A stretch of 64,000 nt of DNA from CmP2 sp052084925 (lineage in GTDB: Bacteria; Actinomycetota; Actinomycetes; Actinomycetales; Micrococcaceae), in the NCBI GenBank assembly GCA_052084925.1, contig JBQDEV010000001.1, positions 383,054 through 447,053 on the forward strand, written 5' to 3'. The notes beneath the pieces are model-generated. The model was not told the DNA's origin. It worked only from the letters and a program-made list of their open reading frames with translations, and searched no databases. The position numbers were made by a program, and so were the translations under genes. This document shows positions 50,803-58,763 of the stretch, piece by piece (within the stretch, counting starts at the first letter, position 1; the number at the start of each line of letters is the position of its first letter).

Positions 50803-51696
50803 TCAGCCGTTCACCCAACCATCGACGACGTCCTGGTGGTCGCCCTCTTCGAGCCATGCTTCCACCCCGGACATCTCGTTGCCCGAACCCGCCTCGCGGA
50901 TCGAGTTCAGCAGCGAGTACAGCTGATCGTCGTTCATCTCGAATCCGGAGAGCAGCTCCATCAGCTCGTCGTCCTCCTGGGCGTCTTCGCTGGCGATCAC
51001 CGTGTACATGTCGCCGTCAACGAACAGCCCGGACGAATCGTCCAGGAACTTCATGTTGTACTCGCCCACGGCCCAGTGCGGATTCCAGGCCGCAGCCACG
51101 ATCGGGGCCTCATTGCCGATGGCCCGCTCGAATTCTGCCAGCATCGCGGCGGAACTGCCCTCGATGATCTCGTACCCGGACAGGTCGAAAGTGTCGGCCA
51201 CCTGCTCGAGCTCCTGCATCAGCCCGGAACCCGGCTCGATGCCAATGATCCGTCCGCCGAATTCGTCCGCGTTGCCTTCCAGATCCTCGATGGTCTCGGC
51301 GTCCACGTATTCGGGCACCACCAGCCCGTGGCGCAGCGGGGCGTACCATTCGGCCACGCCCTCGAAGTTCTCGCCGTAGCGGTCCCAGTAGTCCCGGTGG
51401 GTCTCGCGCAGCCCGCCCATGTACAGGTCTGTGTCGTTCTGGCCGACGCCGGCATACACCGCCGCCGGTTCGAGCTGGGTGAGCTCCACGGTGTAGCCCT
51501 GGTCCTCCAGAATGTGCTGCCAGAGGTAGGTGGCGGCGGTGACCTCGTCCCAGGTGACGTAGCCGATGTGGACGTTCTTGTCCCCGTCGCCGCTGCCTCC
51601 GCTGCCGCCGCCTTCACCGCAGGCAGTGAGCGTGAGGCCGACGACGGCGACCGCTGCCGCCAGTTTTGAGATGCGTGATGTGCGTGAGTTATTCAT
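50803..51696 (-). CDS. proX: Glycine-betaine/proline-type ABC binding lipoprotein
   Basis: 297 residues. Lipoprotein signal peptide with lipobox LTACG (Cys near residue 26), then the OpuAC domain: VHIGYVTWDEVTAATYLWQ, DLYMGGLRETHRDYWDRYG, IGIEPGSGLMQE, VAAAWNPHWAVGEYNMKFL with the Trp residues that box quaternary ammonium groups. Captures a betaine (glycine betaine, proline betaine or choline) outside the membrane. Last gene of the importer set. CTGAAAGGCACC precedes the ATG. Confidence 0.88.
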   Translation of the reverse strand: MNNSRTSRISKLAAAVAVVGLTLTACGEGGGSGGSGDGDKNVHIGYVTWDEVTAATYLWQHILEDQGYTVELTQLEPAAVYAGVGQNDTDLYMGGLRETHRDYWDRYGENFEGVAEWYAPLRHGLVVPEYVDAETIEDLEGNADEFGGRIIGIEPGSGLMQELEQVADTFDLSGYEIIEGSSAAMLAEFERAIGNEAPIVAAAWNPHWAVGEYNMKFLDDSSGLFVDGDMYTVIASEDAQEDDELMELLSGFEMNDDQLYSLLNSIREAGSGNEMSGVEAWLEEGDHQDVVDGWVNG

Positions 51697-51747
51697 AGTG
51701 GTGCCTTTCAGTGGGTCAGTGATGAGGAAGAGAAAGAGTCGGAGGGG

Positions 51748-52671
51748 TCAGGCGGTGTTCATCATGAGCTGCTTCGCTTCGGTGGCGGAGGTCCCCGCGG
51801 GAGCATCGGCATTCGAGGAATCTGAGCCGGCCTTCTTCTTGCGCTTCTTCTCGCGTGGGAAGGCCGCGGTCACCCGGTCCAGATAAATGGCAACGAACAC
51901 GACGGCGAGGCCGCCCTCGAAACCGATGCCGATGTCGAGCTGGCTGATGCCGCGCAGCACAATCGCGCCCAGGCCACCCGCGCCGACCATGCCGGCGATG
52001 ACCACCATGGACAGCGCCATCATGATCGACTGGTTCACCCCGGCCATCACCGAAGGCAGCGACAGCGGCAGCTGCACCTGGCGCAGCATCTGGTTCGGGG
52101 TGGCGCCGAAGGAGATGGAGGCCTCCACCATCTCGGTGTCCACCTGGCGAATGCCCAGCTCCACCAGGCGCACCACAGGCGCGGTGGCGAAAATGACGGT
52201 CGCGACCACAGCGGGGACGAGCCCCACACCGAAGAAGAAGATCGCCGGAATCAGGTACACGAACACCGGCAGGGTCTGCATGAAGTCGAGAATCGGGCGC
52301 ACAATGCTGGAGACAATCGAACTGCGCGCCGCCAGGATGCCCACCGGCACTCCGATCAGGGCGGCCAGCGCGGTGGCGACGATCGCCAGGGCGAAGGTGT
52401 CCATGGTGGGTTCCCACAGGCGCATCCCGTCGACGACGAAGAGTCCTACGGCGGTGAAGAGGCCGAGTCGCCAGCCCTTCGCCCAGGTCGCCAGTGCCAC
52501 CAGCAGGATCAGCATGACCCACCACGGCGGGGCGTTGAACGCCCACTGCACCTGGGAGATCACCGACATCACGGCGGAGTAGATGGCGTCGAAGAGCCCC
52601 GAAAGATTGGCTCGGAGCCAGGTGACGATCGCATCGACAATCGGACCAACGGGAATTTCAGGCGTCTGCAT
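51748..52671 (-). CDS. proW: Betaine ABC transporter permease
   Basis: 307 residues, membrane permease of ProW type. About six helices; the EAA-like loop is MVEASISFGATPNQMLRQVQLPLSLPSVMAGVNQ (about 160-193). The C-terminus is Lys-rich and cytoplasmic (REKKRKKKAG). Start placed at 52671 (MQTPEIPVG), overlapping the end of the ATPase gene by 14 bases; a start six codons earlier is possible. Confidence 0.88.
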   Translation of the reverse strand: MQTPEIPVGPIVDAIVTWLRANLSGLFDAIYSAVMSVISQVQWAFNAPPWWVMLILLVALATWAKGWRLGLFTAVGLFVVDGMRLWEPTMDTFALAIVATALAALIGVPVGILAARSSIVSSIVRPILDFMQTLPVFVYLIPAIFFFGVGLVPAVVATVIFATAPVVRLVELGIRQVDTEMVEASISFGATPNQMLRQVQLPLSLPSVMAGVNQSIMMALSMVVIAGMVGAGGLGAIVLRGISQLDIGIGFEGGLAVVFVAIYLDRVTAAFPREKKRKKKAGSDSSNADAPAGTSATEAKQLMMNTA

Positions 52672-53863
52672 GCTGGTGGGCCTTTCCACTCGAGAGGGTA
52701 TTCAGCAAAGCGGTGCGGGACAGCACCCCGACCAGGCGCTGTTCCTGATCGACGACGCCCAGCGGCACCGGGTGTTTGCCGACGAGATCCAGGCAGTCGT
52801 GGAGCACCGTGTTCCGGTCCACGGTGTGGAATCCGGCCTCCAGGGTCTGCTCCACCGAGGTCTCGGCCGGGGTGGCCCCATTGACGGAGGCCGACGTGAA
52901 GACGCCGGAGATGAGCCCCTCGCTGTTGAGCACGAAGGCGGAGCCGAGGCCGGCGTGGGTCAGTTGTTGTTTGGCTTCCCCCACGCTCACGCGCTCGTCG
53001 AGCACCAGTCGGGCCGGTTCCATGGCCCGCTCGGCGGTGACCACCCGGGAGCGGTCGACGTCGGAAATGAACTCGGCCACGTAGTCATCCGCGGGAGAGC
53101 TGAGAATCTCCTCGGCCGTGCCCAGCTGGACGATTTCGCCACCGCGCATCACCATGATCCGGTCGCCCAGGCGCATAGCCTCATTGAGGTCATGGGTGAC
53201 GAAGACGACGGTCTTCTTGAACTCGTCGTGCAGGCGCAGCAGCAGGGACTGCATGTCGCGGCGGATCAGCGGGTCCAGTGCGCTGAAGGGTTCGTCCATC
53301 AGCAGGATGTCGGCGTCGGTGGAGAGCCCGCGGGCCAGACCGACGCGCTGGCGCATGCCGCCGGAGAGATCACCGGGATAGTTGTCGGCCCAGTCGCTCA
53401 AGCCCACGGTGTCCAGGGCCCAGCGGGCACGCTCCTCGCGCTCCCGCTTGCCGACCCCGCGCACCTTTAGCCCGTACGCCGCGTTGTAGAGCACGGTGCG
53501 GTGCGGGAAGATCGCGAAGTGCTGGAAGACCATGTTGATGGTCTGGTTCCTCACGCTGCGCAGGTCTTTGGCGTTGAGCTCGGAGAGGTTCTTCCCGTCC
53601 ACCTCCAGCGTGCCCGAGGTGGGCTCGATCAGCCGGTTGAGCATCCGCAGCACGGTGGACTTGCCCGATCCGGACAGGCCCATGATGACGAAGATCTCCC
53701 CTTCGTAGATCTCGAAGCTCACGCCGTTGACGGCCGGTTTGGTGATCTCTCCGCTGCGGGAGGCGCGCCGGCCCGCGTCGGCCCGATAGTCCTTGACCAG
53801 CGATCTGGCCTGAAGTTTCGGCGGCATGCGGTCTGCCCCTCCTCGAGGTTGCTCTGGATTCAC
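52658..53863 (-). CDS. proV: Betaine ABC transporter ATPase with CBS domains
   Basis: 401 residues. Walker A GLSGSGKSTVL, signature LSGGMRQRVGLARGL, Walker B ILLMDEPFSALDP, then two CBS domains at about 275-400 which in ProV/OpuA enzymes sense ionic strength or cyclic-di-AMP. First gene of proV-proW-proX. Two starts are plausible: the GTG at 53863 with AAGGAG 5 nt before it, and the ATG at 53827 with GGAGG 10 nt before it. Confidence 0.88.
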   Translation of the reverse strand: MNPEQPRGGADRMPPKLQARSLVKDYRADAGRRASRSGEITKPAVNGVSFEIYEGEIFVIMGLSGSGKSTVLRMLNRLIEPTSGTLEVDGKNLSELNAKDLRSVRNQTINMVFQHFAIFPHRTVLYNAAYGLKVRGVGKREREERARWALDTVGLSDWADNYPGDLSGGMRQRVGLARGLSTDADILLMDEPFSALDPLIRRDMQSLLLRLHDEFKKTVVFVTHDLNEAMRLGDRIMVMRGGEIVQLGTAEEILSSPADDYVAEFISDVDRSRVVTAERAMEPARLVLDERVSVGEAKQQLTHAGLGSAFVLNSEGLISGVFTSASVNGATPAETSVEQTLEAGFHTVDRNTVLHDCLDLVGKHPVPLGVVDQEQRLVGVLSRTALLNTLSSGKAHQHADA

Positions 53864-53967
53864 TGCTGCTCCTTGCTCAGTGCTCTCACGCCCGGCCCGG
53901 GTCGAGATCTTACGATTCGCCCCCCTGAACCACTGGCGTGATCTGGCTCACATCGGCTAGTCTAATC

Positions 53968-53977
53968 TGTGATCACA
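53968..53977. promoter_or_regulatory. TGTGATCACA palindrome, proV-proximal
   Basis: Perfect 10-bp palindrome of the GntR/FCD kind (GT...AC with short centre). A second exact copy lies 109 bases away. The GntR-family gene at 58 kb is the obvious candidate to bind both. Confidence 0.5.
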
Positions 53978-54076
53978 TCTTGGGCAATAGGTTGATTTGA
54001 ATCATCGTAGATGCGAACTCTGCGGTATCGATCGCCTGAAATATAAAAGATCCACGATGGAAACATGCCGCTATTG

Positions 54077-54086
54077 TGTGATCACA
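54077..54086. promoter_or_regulatory. TGTGATCACA palindrome, oxidase-proximal
   Basis: Second exact copy, 83 bases before the GTG start of the oxidase gene. Two sites bracketing the divergent promoters allow common control and DNA looping. Confidence 0.5.
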
Positions 54087-54168
54087 GTTCAGGTCATACT
54101 CTGAACCCGACGACGTGAGCCACGGCACGACTCACTGGAACTCGACAACGTCCCGAAGGGAGAACGCG

Positions 54169-55527
54169 GTGAAAGACACCATCATCATCGGAGGTGGCCT
54201 GGCCGGCCTGTCGGCCGCCTGGCGACTGAGGCACTGGGACATCTCCGTGCTGGAAACCTCGACCCGCGTCGGCGGGCGCATCCGCTCGGAGGCCCGTGGA
54301 CAGTACTTCCTCAACTGGGGCGGCCACGTCTTCGGTGGACAGGACACCGCCACGGCCCAGCTGCTGGATGAGACGGGCACCCGTGCGGTGAAGATCCCCG
54401 GCTCCCTGGCCGGGATCTCCATGAACGGCAAGCTCATCACCCAGGGACCGCCCCAGACCTACCCGTTCCGCATTCCGATGCCGATGAACGCCCGTCTGGC
54501 GCTGCTGCGCACCGGGGCCAAGGTCAGCAAGGACGTGCTGCGCTACGCCCAGGTGGTGCGACAGCGCCCCGGAGAGACCGGAGAGATGCGTCAGCAGCGG
54601 ATCTACGATTTCGAGAACGAGCGTACTTTCGCCGAGTACACGGGCCCGCTGCCCGAGGACGCCGACGCGATCTTCCGCCCCACGGTGAGCCGTTCCGCGG
54701 GCGATTCGGAGCAGATCTCCGCGGGTGCCGGCATCGGCTACTTCAGCCTGGTCTGGAACATCGGGGCCGGGCTGGACCGCAGCATTCTCGGCGGACCCTC
54801 CACGCTCACCGAGTCCATTGCCGCCACCGTACGCGACCGGGTGCAGACCGGGGCGGAGGTGATCGAGGTCGTCGAGGAGCGCGACCACGTGGTGGTGCGC
54901 TACCGCGTCGACGGCGAAGAGCGTGAGGAACGCGCCCGCACCGTCGTGATGGCCACCCCGGCCACCGTCAGTCACAAGATCGGCGTGAACCTTCCCGAGG
55001 ACATGCGCGAGGCGCTGGAGCAGATCCACTATGGCTCCTATGTCAGCGCGGCATTTCTCACCAACGAGCAGGGCCCGCGCCCCTGGGACAACAGCTACGG
55101 GATCGCGACCCCGAAGCGCCCGTTCAACATTCTGCTCAACATGGGCAACGTGGCCCGGGCCATGGAGTCCGAGCGCCAGCCCGGCGGCAGCTTGATGGTG
55201 TTCTCTCCGGCCAGCCTGGGCACGAAGCTGCTGCAGCGTAGCGACGAGCAGATCCTGGAGACCTACGTGGAGCACCTCGACGATATCCTGCCCGGCTTCT
55301 CGGGGATCCTCGAGGAGGCCCACGTGCAGCGCTGGGAACTGGGAGCGCCCTACTGCTTCCCGGGCCGGGCCAAGCTCCAGGCACCGCTGACCCGTAACCG
55401 CGGTCGGGTGTTCCTGGCCGGGGACTACCTGGGCACCCTGTACACCGAAACCGCCATCACCTCGGGCTTCACCGCCGCGCAGCGGGCAACCACCCTGTTG
55501 GCCACGGCCCGCCAGACAGCGGTCTGA
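54169..55527 (+). CDS. FAD-dependent amine-oxidase/protoporphyrinogen-oxidase-like flavoprotein
   Basis: 452 residues. FAD site DTIIIGGGLAGLSAAWRLRHWDISVLE at residue 3, then RVGGRIRSE typical of amine-oxidase-like flavoproteins, a substrate domain, and a C-terminal FAD motif VFLAGDYLGTLYTETAITSGFTAA. It may oxidise an amine or imino acid of the pathway. It is too far from D-hydroxyproline dehydrogenases to assign that step firmly. GTG start with GGGAG 6 nt upstream. Confidence 0.8.
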   Translation: MKDTIIIGGGLAGLSAAWRLRHWDISVLETSTRVGGRIRSEARGQYFLNWGGHVFGGQDTATAQLLDETGTRAVKIPGSLAGISMNGKLITQGPPQTYPFRIPMPMNARLALLRTGAKVSKDVLRYAQVVRQRPGETGEMRQQRIYDFENERTFAEYTGPLPEDADAIFRPTVSRSAGDSEQISAGAGIGYFSLVWNIGAGLDRSILGGPSTLTESIAATVRDRVQTGAEVIEVVEERDHVVVRYRVDGEEREERARTVVMATPATVSHKIGVNLPEDMREALEQIHYGSYVSAAFLTNEQGPRPWDNSYGIATPKRPFNILLNMGNVARAMESERQPGGSLMVFSPASLGTKLLQRSDEQILETYVEHLDDILPGFSGILEEAHVQRWELGAPYCFPGRAKLQAPLTRNRGRVFLAGDYLGTLYTETAITSGFTAAQRATTLLATARQTAV

Positions 55528-55581
55528 GCACCCATTCACCGAATTTCTCACACGACGTCAACACAGCAAAGGAACACCACG

Positions 55582-56466
55582 ATGACCACCGAACTGCAGG
55601 GCGTGCTCACCGCGCTCGTCACCCCCTTCGCCGCCGACGAATCCATCGACTACCCCGCCCTGGGCCGGGTGATCGACCGCTCCATCGACGGCAACGTCGA
55701 CGGCGTCGTCGTGGGCGGGTCCACCGGCGAATTCGCCTCGCTCTCCACCGCCGAGCGCCTGGAACTGGTGGAGCGCACCATCGACCACACCGCCGGCCGG
55801 GTCCCGGTGATCGCCCAGACCGGGGCGATGACCACCCGGGAGGCAATCCAGCATTCACAAGCAGCGCAGTCCGCGGGAGCCGATGTCCTGATGCTGGTGA
55901 CCCCCTACTACGAGCCCCTGAGCCTGGACGAGAACGTGGATTACCTGCGCCGGGTGGCCTCCTCGGTCGAGCTGCCCATCATGCTCTACAACATCCCGGC
56001 GGCCACCGGGATCAACCTGCCCCCGGAGACCATCCGGAGCCTGGCCGAGGAGTTCGAGCACATCCGCTACATCAAGGATTCCAGCGCCGACTGGGCGCAG
56101 GCGCTGCAGCTGATCCACTACCACGGTGACGTCATCAAAACCTTCATCGGCTGGGACTCCTACCTTTACAGCGCGCTAGCCGAGGGTGCGACCGGGGTGC
56201 TCGCCGGCGCCGGCAACGTGATCCCTGAGCAGCTCACGGGCGTGGCTGCTGCGCTGCGGGCCGGAGATCATACCGGCGCCCACGAGCAGTGGAGCCGCAT
56301 CTACCCGCTCATCGACCTGATGCTGAACATGCCCTTCGGTCCGGCGGTCAAGGCCGCCCTGGGGATCCTCGGGGTGGAGGCCGGTGTGCCGCGCACCCCG
56401 ATGGCCACCATCTCCCCCGAGCAGCACGCCGCGCTCAGCACGGCCCTGTCCGGACTGAACGCCTGA
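55582..56466 (+). CDS. DapA-family lyase/deaminase
   Basis: 294-residue class-I TIM-barrel enzyme using a Schiff base. The binding loop GGSTGEFASLS (about 46-56), Tyr136 in MLYNIPAATG and Lys165 in YIKDSSADW are all present. In hydroxyproline catabolism a DapA relative (1-pyrroline-4-hydroxy-2-carboxylate deaminase) makes 2-oxoglutarate semialdehyde, the substrate of the dehydrogenase next door; a generic aldolase remains possible. AAAGGAACACCACG precedes the ATG. Confidence 0.82.
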   Translation: MTTELQGVLTALVTPFAADESIDYPALGRVIDRSIDGNVDGVVVGGSTGEFASLSTAERLELVERTIDHTAGRVPVIAQTGAMTTREAIQHSQAAQSAGADVLMLVTPYYEPLSLDENVDYLRRVASSVELPIMLYNIPAATGINLPPETIRSLAEEFEHIRYIKDSSADWAQALQLIHYHGDVIKTFIGWDSYLYSALAEGATGVLAGAGNVIPEQLTGVAAALRAGDHTGAHEQWSRIYPLIDLMLNMPFGPAVKAALGILGVEAGVPRTPMATISPEQHAALSTALSGLNA

Positions 56467-56518
56467 TCTCCTGATCGCCGGAAACCCGGAATCACCCCAA
56501 CGTCAGAAAGGGACCGTC

Positions 56519-58015
56519 ATGTCAACGAACACCTCACCGACCACACCGAACCTGTCCATCCAGCGCGCTGAGGCGCCCTTCGCCGTTGAGCTGCCGCGCT
56601 GCGCCCACTACATCGACGGCGCGTATTCCACCGCCGCCCCGCACGGGACCGCGCCGGTGATCGACCCGGCCCGCGGCATTCAACTCACGGAGGTGCCCTC
56701 CGGCGGGGCCGAGGAGGTTGACGCCGCCGTGGCAGCCGCCGAGAAGGCTCAGCCGGATTGGGCGGCGCTGACCCCGCGCGACCGGGCGACCGCCCTGCTG
56801 AAGCTGGCGGATCTGATCGAGGCCGACGCCGAAAACCTGCAGCGGCTGGAGGCACTGAACTGCGGCAAGCCGGCCGAGGTGGCCGAGGATGACATCGCCA
56901 GCGTCGTCGATACCTTCCGGTTCATGGCCGGGGCCGGGCGCGCGCCCACCAGCCTTGCCGCCGGGGACTATGTGGCGGACACCCTCTCGGTGATCCTGCG
57001 CGAGCCGCTGGGCGTGGTCGGGCTGATCACGCCCTGGAACTACCCGCTGCTGATGGTGGCCTGGAAGGTCGCCCCGGCCCTGATGGTAGGCAACGCCGTG
57101 GTGCTCAAGCCCAGCGAGATCACCCCGCTGACCACCCTGCGGCTGGTGGAGCTGGCCGAACAGGTGCTGCCGGCCGGTGTGTTCAACGTGGTGCTGGGCA
57201 AGGGATCCGTGGTGGGCCAGGCGATCTCCTCGCACCCGGGCATCAGCCTGGTGGCGCTCACCGGCAGCGTGCGCGCCGGAGTGTCGGTGGCAAGTTCTGC
57301 CGCCGAGTCGTTGGCGCGGGTGCACCTGGAGCTCGGTGGTAAAGCGCCCGTCGTCGTGTGCGAAGACGCCGATCTGGATCACACCGCGGAGGTCATCGCC
57401 GAGGCCGGGTTCTGGAACTCGGGTCAGGAATGCGGAGCGGCCTGCCGGGTGATCGTCCACGAGTCGGTGGCGGACGCCCTCACGGAGAAGGTCGTGGCCG
57501 CGGTGTCGGCCTACCAGCTGGCCGATCCTGAGGTCACGGTCGACGGCGCGTTCGGTCCGATCATCTACCAGGGCCATTTCGAGCGGGTCACCGAAGCCAT
57601 CGCGGCGGCGCGGGAGCGCGGGGCCGAGGTGCTGCTCGGCGGCGGTTCCGATGACAGTGCCGGGTACTGGGTGGAGCCCACCGTGCTGGCCGTGGAGACC
57701 GGCGACCCAATCACTCGGGAGGAGGTGTTCGGCCCGGTGGTCACCATCGAGCGGTTCACCGACCTGGATGAGGCCACGGCCCGGGCCAACGACACCGAAT
57801 ACGGCCTCACCGCCTCGGTGTTCACCCGCGATGTGACGACGGCGCTGAACGTCAGCAAGCGGCTGGATTTCGGCAGCGTCAACGTGAACACGCACCTGGC
57901 TCTGCCCACGGAAATGCCCTGGTCGGGCTTCAAGAAGTCCGGGTATGGGCGGGATCTGTCCGCCTATGCGCTGGACGACTACTCGCGCGTGAAGCACGTC
58001 GCCATCCAGCACTGA
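56519..58015 (+). CDS. Aldehyde dehydrogenase (2-oxoglutarate semialdehyde or aminobutyraldehyde type)
   Basis: 498-residue NAD(P)-dependent enzyme. VVGLITPWNYPLLM (cofactor), HLELGGKAPVVV with catalytic Glu, nucleophile C305 in NSGQECGAACRV. The GQECGAACRV form is close to PatD/betaine-aldehyde dehydrogenases; the operon position suggests oxidation of the semialdehyde released by the DapA-like enzyme. AAAGGGACCGTC precedes the ATG. Last gene of the rightward unit. Confidence 0.87.
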   Translation: MSTNTSPTTPNLSIQRAEAPFAVELPRCAHYIDGAYSTAAPHGTAPVIDPARGIQLTEVPSGGAEEVDAAVAAAEKAQPDWAALTPRDRATALLKLADLIEADAENLQRLEALNCGKPAEVAEDDIASVVDTFRFMAGAGRAPTSLAAGDYVADTLSVILREPLGVVGLITPWNYPLLMVAWKVAPALMVGNAVVLKPSEITPLTTLRLVELAEQVLPAGVFNVVLGKGSVVGQAISSHPGISLVALTGSVRAGVSVASSAAESLARVHLELGGKAPVVVCEDADLDHTAEVIAEAGFWNSGQECGAACRVIVHESVADALTEKVVAAVSAYQLADPEVTVDGAFGPIIYQGHFERVTEAIAAARERGAEVLLGGGSDDSAGYWVEPTVLAVETGDPITREEVFGPVVTIERFTDLDEATARANDTEYGLTASVFTRDVTTALNVSKRLDFGSVNVNTHLALPTEMPWSGFKKSGYGRDLSAYALDDYSRVKHVAIQH

Positions 58016-58032
58016 TCGTAGCGCTGAGACCC

Positions 58033-58080
58033 TCCGCTCCGCCGGAACCTGGGATCACTCCTGGGCGAAGGCGGAGCGGA
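58033..58080. terminator. Convergent terminator hairpin
   Basis: TCCGCTCCGCC (58033-58043) and GGCGGAGCGGA (58070-58080), perfect 11-bp arms. It stands between the aldehyde dehydrogenase and the convergent GntR gene, whose last codons form the right arm. Confidence 0.5.
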
Positions 58081-58726
58081 TGCGTTCGATCGCGGCGTCG
58101 AGGGAGGCCTCGGTCACCGCAACGGCCCTCTCGACGTCGCGATCCACCGCGGCCTCCAGGAGCTCGCGCTGGAACCGGGAGAGTTCGGAGGCGTCGTCCT
58201 GGGACATCTCGCGCCGGGCACCCACCAGCTTGTAGGAGCGGCAGCGCAGCCACAGCGAACGGATCGACTCCACCAGCACCGGATTGTCCGCCGCGGCGTA
58301 GACGATGGTCAGCAGCGACTCGTCCCGGTCCAGGTACTCGGTGGCGTTCTGCGCGGCAATGGCAGCCTCCATGCGCCGCAACTCCTGCCCCACCGATTCC
58401 AATTCCTGGTTGCGGATGTGGCTGACCCCAGCCCGGGTGGCCTCGACTTCTAGGATGCGGCGCACCGCGTACACGTTGAGAAGCTCGACGGCGGTGAACC
58501 GTTTGACCACCGCACCCTTGTAGGGTTCGGCCTCGGCCACGCCCACCTCTTCCAGCCGACGCAACGCCTCGCGCACCGGCATCACGGAGGTGCCCAGCTC
58601 TTCGGCCAGCGTGCGGATGCGCAGCCGGTGGCCTTCGGGCAGTTCGCCGGTGACGATCGCCTCGAGCAAGGCATCGAATACCTGGTCTCCCACCCGGGAG
58701 CTCGGATCGATCTTCGTCAGCGCCAT
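58055..58726 (-). CDS. GntR/FCD-family transcriptional regulator
   Basis: 223 residues. N-terminal winged helix VGDQVFDALLEAIVTGELPEGHRL ... RTLAEELGTSVMPVREALRRLEEVG (about 12-62) and an all-helical FCD effector domain. The usual DxxxH metal ligand pair in the FCD reads DESLL, so one His is missing, while HIRNQEL and later His-poor helices make metal binding doubtful. It probably controls the catabolic operons at 47-58 kb through the TGTGATCACA sites. TAGGAT -10 box 6 nt before the ATG. Confidence 0.87.
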   Translation of the reverse strand: MALTKIDPSSRVGDQVFDALLEAIVTGELPEGHRLRIRTLAEELGTSVMPVREALRRLEEVGVAEAEPYKGAVVKRFTAVELLNVYAVRRILEVEATRAGVSHIRNQELESVGQELRRMEAAIAAQNATEYLDRDESLLTIVYAAADNPVLVESIRSLWLRCRSYKLVGARREMSQDDASELSRFQRELLEAAVDRDVERAVAVTEASLDAAIERIRSAFAQE

Positions 58727-58732
58727 GGATCT

Positions 58733-58738
58733 ATCCTA
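58733..58738 (-). promoter_or_regulatory. -10 box of gntR-family gene (leaderless)
   Basis: TAGGAT on the minus strand, 6 nt before the ATG at 58726. Confidence 0.5.
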
Positions 58739-58763
58739 ACGATGCTCACGGCGTCGACGCCGC

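Larger units (their letters stand above)
53864..54168. promoter_or_regulatory. Divergent control region of the importer and catabolic operons
   Basis: 305 AT-richer bases between the leftward proVWX-type genes and the rightward oxidase operon. Apart from the two TGTGATCACA palindromes there is no gene or other repeat that I can support. Confidence 0.6.

Noticed and set aside
53968..54086. TGTGATCACA read as CRP/GlxR sites
   Set aside because: CRP sites need six bases between TGTGA and TCACA; here the halves overlap, so a GntR-type operator fits better.
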